Positions 17,959 through 26,254 of a stretch of 64,000 nucleotides of DNA are shown piece by piece. The DNA comes from Buttiauxella agrestis ATCC 33320 (GTDB lineage: Bacteria > Pseudomonadota > Gammaproteobacteria > Enterobacterales > Enterobacteriaceae), in contig JALKFA010000001.1 in NCBI GenBank assembly GCA_024169445.1, positions 1,736,001-1,800,000 on the forward strand, written 5' to 3'. The translations under genes and the position numbers were made by a program. Under the pieces are notes generated by a model. The model saw only the letters and a list, made by a program, of their open reading frames with translations, had not been told where the DNA came from and did not search any database. Numbering within the stretch: position 1 is the stretch's first letter; the number at the start of each line of letters is the position of its first letter.

Positions 17959-19602
17959 ATGTCCAAACGGAATTTTATGGGGGCCTTCCAGACTTTTGGT
18001 GGTGCTATGGCTGTCCCCATTGCCTTTTTACCTTTCACTGGTTTGCTGCTCGCTATCACTGGGCTACTCACCATGCCCGATATCATGGGGAGCCTGGCTC
18101 ACCCTGACTCCAACTTTTACAAGGTGATGACAATCATCAAGTCGGGTGGCTGGACTATATTCCGCAACTTCCCGTTACTGTTCTGTATGGCGCTCCCTGT
18201 GGGTCTTGCCAGGACCGGCCAGGCACGAGCGGCGCTGGTCGCCTTCTTTGCCTACATGGCTTACAACTATTTCACCAACAGCATGCTGACCTTCTGGGGG
18301 CCAGAGTTTGGGGTCGATTTTAATCAGAATGTTGGCGGCTCCAGCGGCCTGGCAATGGTTGGTGGCGTCAAAACGCTGGATACCAGTATCGTCTTCTCGC
18401 TGATCATCGGCGGAGTGGTCACCTGGATCCACAACCGTTTCTTCGAAAAGAAACTGCCGGATTACCTGACTATTTTCCAGGGGATGAGCCTGGTCTTTAT
18501 CGTCTCTTTCTGCGTGATGTTGCCGATGGCCTGGCTGACCTGCGAACTTTGGCCAAAGGTACAAGTCGGCATCAATGCCATGCAGAGTTTCTATGTTGAA
18601 GCCGATGCCTTTGGTATGTGGATGCTGGCGTTCGTGGAACGTATGCTGGTACCAACCGGCTTGCACCGTTTCGTTTACTTCCCGTTCTTCTTCGGCCCAG
18701 CGGTAGTGGATGGCGGTCTTTACACCCACTGGATCGAGAACGTCTCGACTTATGCAGCATCAACCACGCCTCTGGTTGAGCAGTTCCCAGCTGCCGGTTA
18801 CTCCTTGTATGGCAACATCAGCGTGTTCTGCTCACTCGGTTCAGGCCTGGCTATTTATGCTACTGCTAAGAAGAAGATGAAGCGCAAGATTGCCGCTCTG
18901 GTGATCCCGGCGATCATCACGGCAATGGCTGTTGGTATTACCGAACCTATCGAGTTTACCTATCTGTTTGTGGCGCCGGTGCTGTATCTGGTCAATGCTA
19001 TTATTGGTGCGACCCTGTGTGTGGCACTCTATCTGTGCGGCGTAGTGGGTTTCATGGGCGGTGGTCTCAACGATATCATCCTGTTCAACTGGGTCTTCTA
19101 TGCTAAGAACCATGCTCACCTTATCTGGATCCACCTTGCTCTGGGCCTCGGTTTCGCGGCTATCAACTTCTTCGTGTTCCGCTACATGATCCTGAAATTT
19201 AACTTCCTGACACCAGGCCGTGGTGATGAGGAAGAGGAAGAAGATGTGCGCCTTTATTCTAAACAAGACTACCGTGGCAAACAGTCTGGACCGGTTGTTG
19301 CAGGTCAAGAGCCAGATCGCCTCAGAGCTGCCGCAATCCTGCAATGTGTGGGTGGGTGTGAAAACGTCGATACCATCGGAAACTGTCAGACGCGTTTACG
19401 CCTGGTGGTGAAAGACCCGGCCCTGGTACAGGATGACAAGGCTCTCAAGCAAGCCGGAGCTTTGGGTGTGATGCGTACAGGTAAAAACCTTCAGGTTGTG
19501 GTGGGTTTATCCGCTCCAATGGTGCGCGAATATTTCGAGCAGGAGTACAATAAAGGCCCGGCCATTCAACCGGACACGACGACTCCAGTGCCAGCAGTCT
19601 GA
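17959..19602 (+). CDS. PTS glucose/glucoside-type EIIBC component
   Basis: A 547-residue inner-membrane permease of the phosphotransferase system. The EIIC domain (about 10-415) has ten or so hydrophobic segments, with GGAMAVPIAFLPFTGLLLAI at the start and the family motif GITEPIEFTYLFVAP near residue 320. The EIIB domain at the C-terminus carries the phosphorylated Cys at about residue 476 in TIGNCQTRLRLVV. No EIIA is encoded nearby, so phosphate probably comes from EIIA-Glc or another soluble EIIA. The ATG at 17959 is preferred to an upstream TTG because of GGAG at about ten bases. It lies between the uronyl hydrolase and a TIM-barrel protein, so the substrate is probably an acidic or unsaturated saccharide rather than glucose. 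Confidence 0.88.
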   Translation: MSKRNFMGAFQTFGGAMAVPIAFLPFTGLLLAITGLLTMPDIMGSLAHPDSNFYKVMTIIKSGGWTIFRNFPLLFCMALPVGLARTGQARAALVAFFAYMAYNYFTNSMLTFWGPEFGVDFNQNVGGSSGLAMVGGVKTLDTSIVFSLIIGGVVTWIHNRFFEKKLPDYLTIFQGMSLVFIVSFCVMLPMAWLTCELWPKVQVGINAMQSFYVEADAFGMWMLAFVERMLVPTGLHRFVYFPFFFGPAVVDGGLYTHWIENVSTYAASTTPLVEQFPAAGYSLYGNISVFCSLGSGLAIYATAKKKMKRKIAALVIPAIITAMAVGITEPIEFTYLFVAPVLYLVNAIIGATLCVALYLCGVVGFMGGGLNDIILFNWVFYAKNHAHLIWIHLALGLGFAAINFFVFRYMILKFNFLTPGRGDEEEEEDVRLYSKQDYRGKQSGPVVAGQEPDRLRAAAILQCVGGCENVDTIGNCQTRLRLVVKDPALVQDDKALKQAGALGVMRTGKNLQVVVGLSAPMVREYFEQEYNKGPAIQPDTTTPVPAV

Positions 19603-19684
19603 TTAGACTGGAAGCGTTTCATTAATTGAATTTGCGAGCCCTGATGGGCTCGCAAGCCATTTTATGACTTCACAGGATGAAGAT

Positions 19685-20518
19685 ATGACAACGTTAAAAA
19701 TAGGCGCACGCGGACATGATCTTATCGATCAGACTCCAGAAGGGATTATTGCTTATGCGCGCCAGGCGGGGATTGACGGACTGCAACTGGCAGTACACAG
19801 GAGCTGGGTCGAGGCCTGGCAGGCTCGTGATATCGACACGATGGTCGCCAATATTCAACAGCTTCAGCAGGCCGGTATTTCCATCTTTCTGCTGGCCAGT
19901 TACTTCAACCCTGCTCATTCAGATACAGACTTCTTGAAGAGTGAGATGGAGCGCGTGCGTTTTAATATCGAACTTGCTCGCCGCTGCAATGTCGGCGTCG
20001 TGGGCAGTGAGACTGGCTCTCTGAACGACAATGACTGGACCTGGCATCCGGATAATCACAGCGCGGCCTCCTTCAAGAAAGTGGAGCGGACCTTTGAGCA
20101 GTTAAAACCCGAACTGGAGCAGGCAGGTTGTGATTTTCTGGTCGAGGCGGTCAAAGATCATATTATTTATGACGCCAATTGTCTGGCGAGCCTGAACACG
20201 CGATTGGGCGATAATTTCAAGGTGACTCTTGATCTGGCCAACTTGCTGGATGCGGACAATGCCGGGAACTGGCGTGAGATCTTAGTCGATTTTCTTAGCC
20301 AGCATGGCGAGCGCATCCGATTGTTCCATTTCAAGAATTTCATCTTGCAAGGGCGAGATAAGATTCCGACGAGCCTGGAACATGGCCTGATTGATTATGT
20401 TGAGGTGTTGGCTGTGCTGGAACAGCGCCAACTGGCTCATATTCCGATCATTGTTGAAGAACTGACCGGTGACCCGCTGTTAGAAAGTGTGGCTTACCTG
20501 CGCCGCTTGAGTCAGTGA
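19685..20518 (+). CDS. Xylose isomerase-like TIM-barrel protein (sugar isomerase/epimerase)
   Basis: A 277-residue soluble protein of the AP-endonuclease-2/xylose-isomerase-like TIM-barrel superfamily. Putative metal and acid residues are spread as expected: GSETGSLN, FLVEAVKDHI, VTLDLANLLD, RIRLFHFKNF and PIIVEEL. Such enzymes isomerise or epimerise keto sugars and sugar phosphates. AGGA precedes the ATG at 19685, which is better than the upstream ATG at 19664. It is the last gene of the uronyl hydrolase/PTS cluster, about 80 bases after the EIIBC gene, with a small hairpin between. The likely task is conversion of the sugar released after PTS import; the exact reaction is unknown. Confidence 0.75.
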   Translation: MTTLKIGARGHDLIDQTPEGIIAYARQAGIDGLQLAVHRSWVEAWQARDIDTMVANIQQLQQAGISIFLLASYFNPAHSDTDFLKSEMERVRFNIELARRCNVGVVGSETGSLNDNDWTWHPDNHSAASFKKVERTFEQLKPELEQAGCDFLVEAVKDHIIYDANCLASLNTRLGDNFKVTLDLANLLDADNAGNWREILVDFLSQHGERIRLFHFKNFILQGRDKIPTSLEHGLIDYVEVLAVLEQRQLAHIPIIVEELTGDPLLESVAYLRRLSQ

Positions 20519-20549
20519 TTCATGGTTTAGAGATAGGGTTTTTCACGGC

Positions 20550-20574
20550 ACGTGGCGCCTGGACGCCACGTTTT
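20550..20574 (+). terminator. Terminator of the utilisation cluster
   Basis: The stem ACGTGGCG pairs with CGCCACGT across a short loop and is followed by TTTCC, about 30 bases after the TIM-barrel gene stop. Confidence 0.75.
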
Positions 20575-20592
20575 CCATAACTCAGCGGGGAG

Positions 20593-20964
20593 TCAATTAT
20601 TCGACTCGCTCATCGCTTCATTTCGGTACTGGGCAGCAGCAGTTATGAGTTGCTCCACCCGTTTTTCCACCAGACTACCGTTAACAGCGTATTTCCAGGT
20701 GATGTTGTGTTCGTTCACTACCTGGACAAATTTCTCGTCTTCCGGTTTCCCGCTGTCGGGGTTGATGCGTGTGGTGGTGTGCCGCCAGGCTTTGTGCTCC
20801 CGCGATGCGACCTGGCCATGCTGGTACTCTTTGCTTTCCAGAACGTCATTCTTCGCTTCCACCCGGCTGCAGAGGGTGGCACTGAGGACGCGGTTGTTGT
20901 CACCCTGTGGGACGTCCTCGCGTACCACCTGAACGCTTGTAGTGATGTGATGGACGTCCCTCAC
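20593..20964 (-). pseudogene. Unrecognised gene fragment
   Basis: An open frame of 123 codons on the minus strand. Its apparent GTG start abuts the IS110-type debris and lacks a ribosome site, so it is probably the 3' part of an interrupted gene. The residues are charged and hydrophilic (EDVPQGDNNRVL, TTRINPDSGKPEDEKF, ending QYRNEAMSESNN). I do not recognise the family. It may be a remnant of the gene that stood here before the transposons arrived. Confidence 0.4.
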
Positions 20965-21022
20965 TCAGCGCAAGTCCTGCCACACTTATGCAGAGTGTTC
21001 TTTTTTTCAGAGGTACTGCATC

Positions 21023-21334
21023 ATGAACTCAATAAAAGTCATCGGTATCGATCTGGCTAAATCTGTCTTTCAGGTCTGCGTCTGGATGAGCGACGGGAGC
21101 ATTGCATTTAACCGTAAGGTTTCCCGGATTAAACTGCTGGAACCCTTCGTCAGTTTCCTGCCGGTTCGATTATTGCAATGGAGGCTTGTGCTACTTCGCA
21201 TTACTGGGGACGCACTTTTCAGTCAATGGGCTTTTTCATCCGACTCATCCCCACCCAACACGTAAAAGCACTCACACATCACCAAAAAAACGATGCCAAT
21301 GATGCGCTGGCAATTTGTGACAGCTGCCATATCC
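21023..21334 (+). pseudogene. IS110-family transposase remnant (N-terminal part, frameshifted)
   Basis: The frame starts MNSIKVIGIDLAKSVFQVCV, the DEDD-type transposase start of IS110-family elements with the first catalytic Asp in GIDLAKS. A one-base shift near 21140-21150 moves the continuation (MEACATSHYWGRTFQSMGFF and [15 protein letters not shown]) to another frame. The remainder of the transposase, including the C-terminal part, is missing. At about 21330 the sequence switches to a Tn3-type transposase end. It is certainly non-functional. Confidence 0.8.
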
Positions 21335-21559
21335 CTGTGGAATACCGTCTATATGGAAAGAGCGGTCGATGCCCTGAAGCGTAAAGGGGTGAAGATCAAC
21401 GAGCAACTGCTGTCGTATTTGTCGCCGTTAGGCTGGGAGCACATCAATCTGACAGGCGATTATATCTGGAAAAGCAACCGGATACCGGCTTCCGGTAAGT
21501 TTCGTCGGCTGAGGCCAGCTAAAGTAGAAAGGTCAAAAAACAACCTTGACGTACAATAA
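21335..21559 (+). pseudogene. Tn3-family TnpA remnant (C-terminal end)
   Basis: The frame from 21335 reads [14 protein letters not shown] and then [17 protein letters not shown], the well-known C-terminal signature of Tn3-family transposases, and stops at 21559. Only about 75 codons remain. No TnpR or clear terminal inverted repeat was found next to it. It is fused directly to IS110 debris upstream, showing at least two successive insertions or deletions here. Confidence 0.82.
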
Positions 21560-22172
21560 TTTTCGATATCCAAACTGACCCCCTTTTAGACCAACAAGCC
21601 TCGCAACTTATCAGGAAACTATCTGAGCCCTGGGGCATTGCACTGCGATCATCGGTGATGCCAATCGGACATTATCGATTATTACGTTTTTCAACCCTTA
21701 GAAAGATCTGAAAATAAGCTATTCAGCAATAGCTCCGGAAATGGACTTTTAAAACTCAGATTTTTAATTTGATGAGAATTGATGTATCAAAATCCCCGTA
21801 AATAATTACATTAATGCATATATAAATGCCTGATTGGTGGCATTATTAATACTTCATCATTACTTAAACATCATTCCATTAATCCTAATATATCTTAAAC
21901 GCTATCAATTACATCTATCAATTCACGCAATCAATACTATTCTAACCTGCTTATTTTTAAATAAAAATTATTTATTTTCAGTATTTTATACGTTTAGCAC
22001 TTAATGGTTAAAATATTATGAAATCACATTTTCAATGTGCGGTTATTTATTTTTGTTTTTTTAAATGGTATTTTCAATAAATGCCTTTCGGCTTGTTGTT
22101 TCTATATTTACTCCTGATGTGAGCGGATAGCGCTCACCCCTGTTCTTTCGCTATTCATAAGGATCTAATAAG
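21560..22172 (+). other. AT-rich region upstream of the T6SS
   Basis: About 610 bases with no convincing gene. From roughly 21750 the sequence is very AT-rich, with many A/T tracts typical of H-NS-bound promoter regions of horizontally acquired clusters. The T6SS promoter should lie here, but no unambiguous -35/-10 pair or regulator site could be picked by eye. AAGGATCTAATAAG just before 22173 serves as ribosome site for tssB. Confidence 0.5.
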
Positions 22173-22667
22173 GTGTCAAATTCCTTTCAGAATGAAATTC
22201 CAAAAGCACGCGTTAACATAAAATTAGATGTCCACACCGGCGGTGCACAAAAAAAAATGGAATTGCCACTGAAGCTAGTGGTCATGGGCGATTACAGCAA
22301 TGGCAAGGAAACGCGCCCACTGTCTGAACGTGAGAAAGTGAATATCAACAAGAATAATTTCAACAGCGTTCTTGCCGATTATTCCCCTTCTGTAAATCTG
22401 ACCGTAACCAATACCCTGGCGGGCGATGGCTCCGAAGAAAACGTCCAACTTGCCTTTAATGAAATGAAAGACTTTGAGCCAGAACAAGTTGCCCGTCAAA
22501 TCCCACAGCTGCGCGCCATGCTGGCGATGCGCAACCTGCTTCGTGACCTCAAATCCAACCTGCTCGATAACGTGACTTTCCGTAAAGAGCTCGAAAGCAT
22601 TCTGAAAGATCCGTCACTGAGCGATGAGCTGCGTGGCGAACTGAATGCTCTGGCGCCGAAGGCGTAA
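22173..22667 (+). CDS. tssB: TssB, T6SS contractile sheath small subunit
   Basis: TssB (VipA/ImpB) pairs with TssC to form the cytoplasmic contractile sheath around the Hcp tube. The 164-residue product has the usual length and family sequence: KARVNIKLDVHTGGAQKKMELPLK at the start region, SVNLTVTNTL in the middle, and LAMRNLLRDLKSNLLDN near the C-terminus, the helix that binds TssC. The start is a GTG at 22173 with AAGGA upstream. It is the first gene of the T6SS operon. Confidence 0.95.
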   Translation: MSNSFQNEIPKARVNIKLDVHTGGAQKKMELPLKLVVMGDYSNGKETRPLSEREKVNINKNNFNSVLADYSPSVNLTVTNTLAGDGSEENVQLAFNEMKDFEPEQVARQIPQLRAMLAMRNLLRDLKSNLLDNVTFRKELESILKDPSLSDELRGELNALAPKA

Positions 22668-22702
22668 TTCCTCTTTTAACGGATCCCTGCGAGATAATGC
22701 TT

Positions 22703-24250
22703 ATGTCAGTCAATAACGAAAATGCCGCTTCAGCTTCAGGCCAGACTACCGTGCTGGAGCGTCCGCAAGCAGGTGGTGTTTATGCTTCCCTGTTTGAAAA
22801 AATTAACCTGAAACCTGTTTCAGCCCTGGGCGACCTGAATGATTTCCAGGACACCTCTGCGCTTGCTGATGTCACCGCTGACCAGCGTGTTACCGCGGCA
22901 GTTCAGGTGTTTCTTGAGCGCCTGAAGCAGTCCGGGCAGACCGTTGAACGCCTGGACAAAACCCTGCTGGATCACCACATCGCTGAGCTGGATTTCCAGA
23001 TTTCCCGCCAGCTGGATGCGGTGATGCACCACGAAGACTTCCAGAAAGTGGAATCCGCCTGGCGCGGTCTGAAATTACTGGTTGATGGCACCGATTTCCG
23101 CCAGAACGTGAAAATCGAAGTACTGGACGTGTCCAAAGATGACCTGCGTCAGGACTTTGAAGATTCACCTGAAATCATCCAGACCGGCCTGTATCACCAC
23201 ACCTACATCCAGGAATATGACACCCCGGGCGGCGAGCCAATCGGTTCTGTCATTTCCAACTACGAATTCGATGCCTCCGCGCAGGACGTTGCGCTGTTGC
23301 GTAACATCTCCAAAGTGTCTGCGGCGGCACATATGCCGTTTATTGGCGCCGTCGGCCCCGCTTTCTTCCTGAAAGATTCGATGGAAGAAGTGGCTGCGAT
23401 TAAAGACATCGGCAACTATTTTGACCGCGCCGAGTACATCAAGTGGAAATCATTCCGCGATTCTGATGACTCCCGCTACATCGGCCTGACCATGCCGCGC
23501 GTGCTGGGCCGCCTGCCGTATGGCCCTGATACCGTACCGGTACGCAGCTTCAACTACGTTGAAGAAGTGAAAGGCCCGGATCACGAGAAATACCTGTGGA
23601 CCAATGCATCATTCGCCTTCGCGACCAACATGGTGAAAAGCTTCATTAAAAATGGCTGGTGCGTACAAATCCGTGGCCCACAGGCTGGCGGCGCGGTCAC
23701 TGACCTGCCAATCCACCTGTATGACCTCGGCACCGGCAACCAGGTGAAAATCCCGAGTGAGGTGATGATCCCGGAAACGCGCGAGTTTGAATTCGCTAAT
23801 CTCGGTTTCATTCCGTTGTCGTACTACAAAAACCGCGACTACTCCTGCTTCTTTTCGGCGAACTCCGCGCAGAAACCGGCTATTTATGACACCGCTGATG
23901 CCACCGCGAACAGCCGTATCAACGCGCGTCTGCCGTATATCTTCCTGCTGTCGCGTATCGCCCATTACCTGAAGCTTATCCAGCGTGAAAACATCGGTAC
24001 TACCAAAGACCGCCGTTTACTTGAGCTGGAGCTGAACACCTGGGTACGCACACTGGTCACCGAAATGACCGATCCGGGCGATGACCTGCAGGCGTCTCAC
24101 CCGCTGCGTGATGCAAAAGTAACCGTAGAAGATATCGAAGACAACCCGGGCTTCTTCCGCGTGAAACTGTACGCCGTGCCGCACTTCCAGGTGGAAGGGA
24201 TGGACGTGAACCTGTCTCTGGTCTCGCAGATGCCGAAGGCAAAAGCGTAA
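22703..24250 (+). CDS. tssC: TssC, T6SS contractile sheath large subunit
   Basis: TssC (VipB/ImpC) is the major sheath protein and carries the ClpV recognition element once the sheath has contracted. The 515-residue product has the typical family regions: LDAVMHHEDFQKVESAWRGL, IQTGLYHHTYIQEYDTPGG, LRNISKVSAAAHMPFIGAVG, and the C-terminal PGFFRVKLYAVPHFQVEGMD with a closing basic tail. The ATG at 22703 (MSVNNENA) is preferred to one two codons upstream because of its distance from GAGAT. It follows tssB by 35 bases. Confidence 0.96.
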   Translation: MSVNNENAASASGQTTVLERPQAGGVYASLFEKINLKPVSALGDLNDFQDTSALADVTADQRVTAAVQVFLERLKQSGQTVERLDKTLLDHHIAELDFQISRQLDAVMHHEDFQKVESAWRGLKLLVDGTDFRQNVKIEVLDVSKDDLRQDFEDSPEIIQTGLYHHTYIQEYDTPGGEPIGSVISNYEFDASAQDVALLRNISKVSAAAHMPFIGAVGPAFFLKDSMEEVAAIKDIGNYFDRAEYIKWKSFRDSDDSRYIGLTMPRVLGRLPYGPDTVPVRSFNYVEEVKGPDHEKYLWTNASFAFATNMVKSFIKNGWCVQIRGPQAGGAVTDLPIHLYDLGTGNQVKIPSEVMIPETREFEFANLGFIPLSYYKNRDYSCFFSANSAQKPAIYDTADATANSRINARLPYIFLLSRIAHYLKLIQRENIGTTKDRRLLELELNTWVRTLVTEMTDPGDDLQASHPLRDAKVTVEDIEDNPGFFRVKLYAVPHFQVEGMDVNLSLVSQMPKAKA

Positions 24251-24263
24251 TCAGGGAGCAGGG

Positions 24264-25601
24264 ATGAAAATATACCGTCCGTTATGGACTGACGGGGCCT
24301 TTCTGGCCCCCCAACAGTTCCAGCAACAAGCACGCTGGGATGCCTATATGGCAGACAGAGTGGCTCACATGGGGTTGGCTAATCCCTGGGGTGTGGTAGA
24401 CGCAAAATTTGACAGCGGATCGCTGGCACTTTCACGTCTGAATGCTCTGCGTCTGGTGGTTCGTTTTCAGGACGGTACTCAGATTGATACCGATCTTGCG
24501 GACAACCTGCCTCCGGCCTGTGCGTTATCGACGGTGACCGATCGTGAAACGGTTGACGTCGTGCTGGCTCTGCCGCTGCTTTCCGCCAACGGTGGCAATC
24601 TGGATGATGGTCAGGACAGCGAGCGCCCGCGCCGCTGGCAGCAGCAATGGCACACGGTGCAGGAGCTGGCCGGGCATGAGCGTACTGAACTGGCTGTCAT
24701 GCACCACGCCATCACGCTGCGTTTTGCCCACCAGGAAAACAGTGCGTATCTGACCTGCCCGGTCGTGCGTCTGGTCCGCAATGCCCAGGGGCAGTGGGCG
24801 CAGGATGAACATTTTATCCCGCCGATGCTTTCGCTTGCGGCCAGTCCGCTGGTGCTGACTGAGCTTGGGGATTTAATCCACCGACTGCAGGCTCGTCGCC
24901 GTCGCCTGATGGCGATGCGCCGCGAAAGCAACGAACGCATGGCTGATTTTGCCGTAGCGGATGTGTCGCTTTTCTGGCTGCTGAACGCGTTAAACAGTAT
25001 CGAGCCGGTGCTGATGGAGTTGTATCAGACACCGTCACGTCACCCGGAACTGTTCTATCGCGAACTGGTGCGCCTGGCCGGAAGCCTGTTGACGTTCTCG
25101 CTTGAGCATAAAGCTGAAGATATTCCGCTGTATCAGCATGATGCGCCGGAGCAGGTTTTCCCGCCGTTGTTTGAACTGCTGGATGAACTGCTTGAAGCGA
25201 GCCTGCCATCGCGCATGGTGGCCATTGAACTTAAGCGTGACGGGCAATTCTGGACCGGCTCCCTGCACGATGCACGCCTGCGTGAAGGGGCTGATTTCTA
25301 CCTGTCGGTTCGTTCGTCTATCCCTAACCACCTGCTGCAAACCCAGTTCCCGTTGCTGTGTAAAGCGGGGAGTTTCGAGGCGGTATCGGATGTGGTCAAT
25401 GTGGCGCTCAGTGGCGTGGTAATGAAACCGCTATCTCATGTGCCTGCGGCTATCCCGCTGCGCCTTGAGAACCAGTACTTCGCGCTCGACCTGAACAGCC
25501 CTTCTGCCCAGGCCATGCTGGATGCAGGCAATTGCGCCTTCTATACGCCGGGTACGCTGGGTGATGTGAGTCTCGAACTATTTGCGGTGCTGTGCTCATG
25601 A
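24264..25601 (+). CDS. tssK: TssK, T6SS baseplate adaptor
   Basis: TssK (ImpJ/VasE) is the trimeric baseplate protein that docks the TssFG wedge to the membrane complex through TssL and TssM. The 445-residue product starts with the conserved region YRPLWTDGAFLAPQQFQQQ. It then has the shoulder and neck helices (about 200-300) and a C-terminal head domain (KPLSHVPAAIPLRLENQYFALD). Length and start match the family. It begins 13 bases after tssC, with AGGGAGCAGGG as ribosome site. Confidence 0.95.
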   Translation: MKIYRPLWTDGAFLAPQQFQQQARWDAYMADRVAHMGLANPWGVVDAKFDSGSLALSRLNALRLVVRFQDGTQIDTDLADNLPPACALSTVTDRETVDVVLALPLLSANGGNLDDGQDSERPRRWQQQWHTVQELAGHERTELAVMHHAITLRFAHQENSAYLTCPVVRLVRNAQGQWAQDEHFIPPMLSLAASPLVLTELGDLIHRLQARRRRLMAMRRESNERMADFAVADVSLFWLLNALNSIEPVLMELYQTPSRHPELFYRELVRLAGSLLTFSLEHKAEDIPLYQHDAPEQVFPPLFELLDELLEASLPSRMVAIELKRDGQFWTGSLHDARLREGADFYLSVRSSIPNHLLQTQFPLLCKAGSFEAVSDVVNVALSGVVMKPLSHVPAAIPLRLENQYFALDLNSPSAQAMLDAGNCAFYTPGTLGDVSLELFAVLCS

Positions 25602-26251
25602 GCAAAATAAATCCTTCTCTTATCGACGAAATCTTTTATCCCTGCTGGTTGATGGTCAGCCAGTTGCGTAACGGTCAGGAGATTAGCGACGGCGAAGCGC
25701 TGTATCGCCGCGCCTGTGGCTGGATGGACAGTGCCCGGGAAGCGCTGTCACGCGCCGGTTTCAGCGAAGTCAGTTGCGACCACATGCTTTACACCCAATG
25801 TGCATTACTGGATGAAAGCGTGATGAACCGCCAGAAACAGGACAGTGGTTATGCGAAATGGCTTAAAGACCCGCTTCAGGCACGTTATTTCAACACCCTG
25901 AATGCGGGTGAAGAGCTGTGGGAACGCATTCGCACTGTTTTGCAGGAGCCTGCACCTGACACTGCCGTACTGACCTGCTTCTATCGCGCACTGACGCTGG
26001 GTTTTGTAGGACGTTACCGCGAACAGGGTGATGAACGCCGTGAAGACGTGGTGCGCAAACTCAGCCAGCTCGTACCACCGTTTGCCTCGGCACAGGAAAC
26101 GCCCGTTGTTTCGCGCTCGTTGCGTCTGCGTTCCGGGCGCAAAACATACTGGCTTTCCTGGGTACTGGGGACCGCCATATTAGTTGCGTTGTGGTTTTTC
26201 CTGTCCACTACGCTGTCGAATATGGTGTCACAACTGACGGGGATGCACTGA
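25598..26251 (+). CDS. tssL: TssL, T6SS membrane-complex protein (short form)
   Basis: TssL (DotU/ImpK) is the C-tail-anchored inner-membrane subunit that forms the membrane complex with TssM and TssJ. The 217-residue product has the hook-like helical cytoplasmic domain (family signature CALLDESVMN and KWLKDPLQARYFNTLNAGEELW). Its single C-terminal membrane helix is YWLSWVLGTAILVALWFFL. It lacks the peptidoglycan-binding domain of long TssL proteins; that function is probably supplied by the OmpA-domain protein encoded next. The ATG overlaps the tssK stop (ATGA), indicating coupled translation. Confidence 0.94.
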   Translation: MSKINPSLIDEIFYPCWLMVSQLRNGQEISDGEALYRRACGWMDSAREALSRAGFSEVSCDHMLYTQCALLDESVMNRQKQDSGYAKWLKDPLQARYFNTLNAGEELWERIRTVLQEPAPDTAVLTCFYRALTLGFVGRYREQGDERREDVVRKLSQLVPPFASAQETPVVSRSLRLRSGRKTYWLSWVLGTAILVALWFFLSTTLSNMVSQLTGMH

Positions 26252-26254
26252 CGG

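Noticed and set aside
19633-19653. Hairpin GCGAGCCC/GGGCTCGC between the PTS and TIM-barrel genes as a terminator
   Set aside because: No T-run follows and the next gene continues the same pathway; it may be an attenuator or mRNA-stability element but cannot be called.
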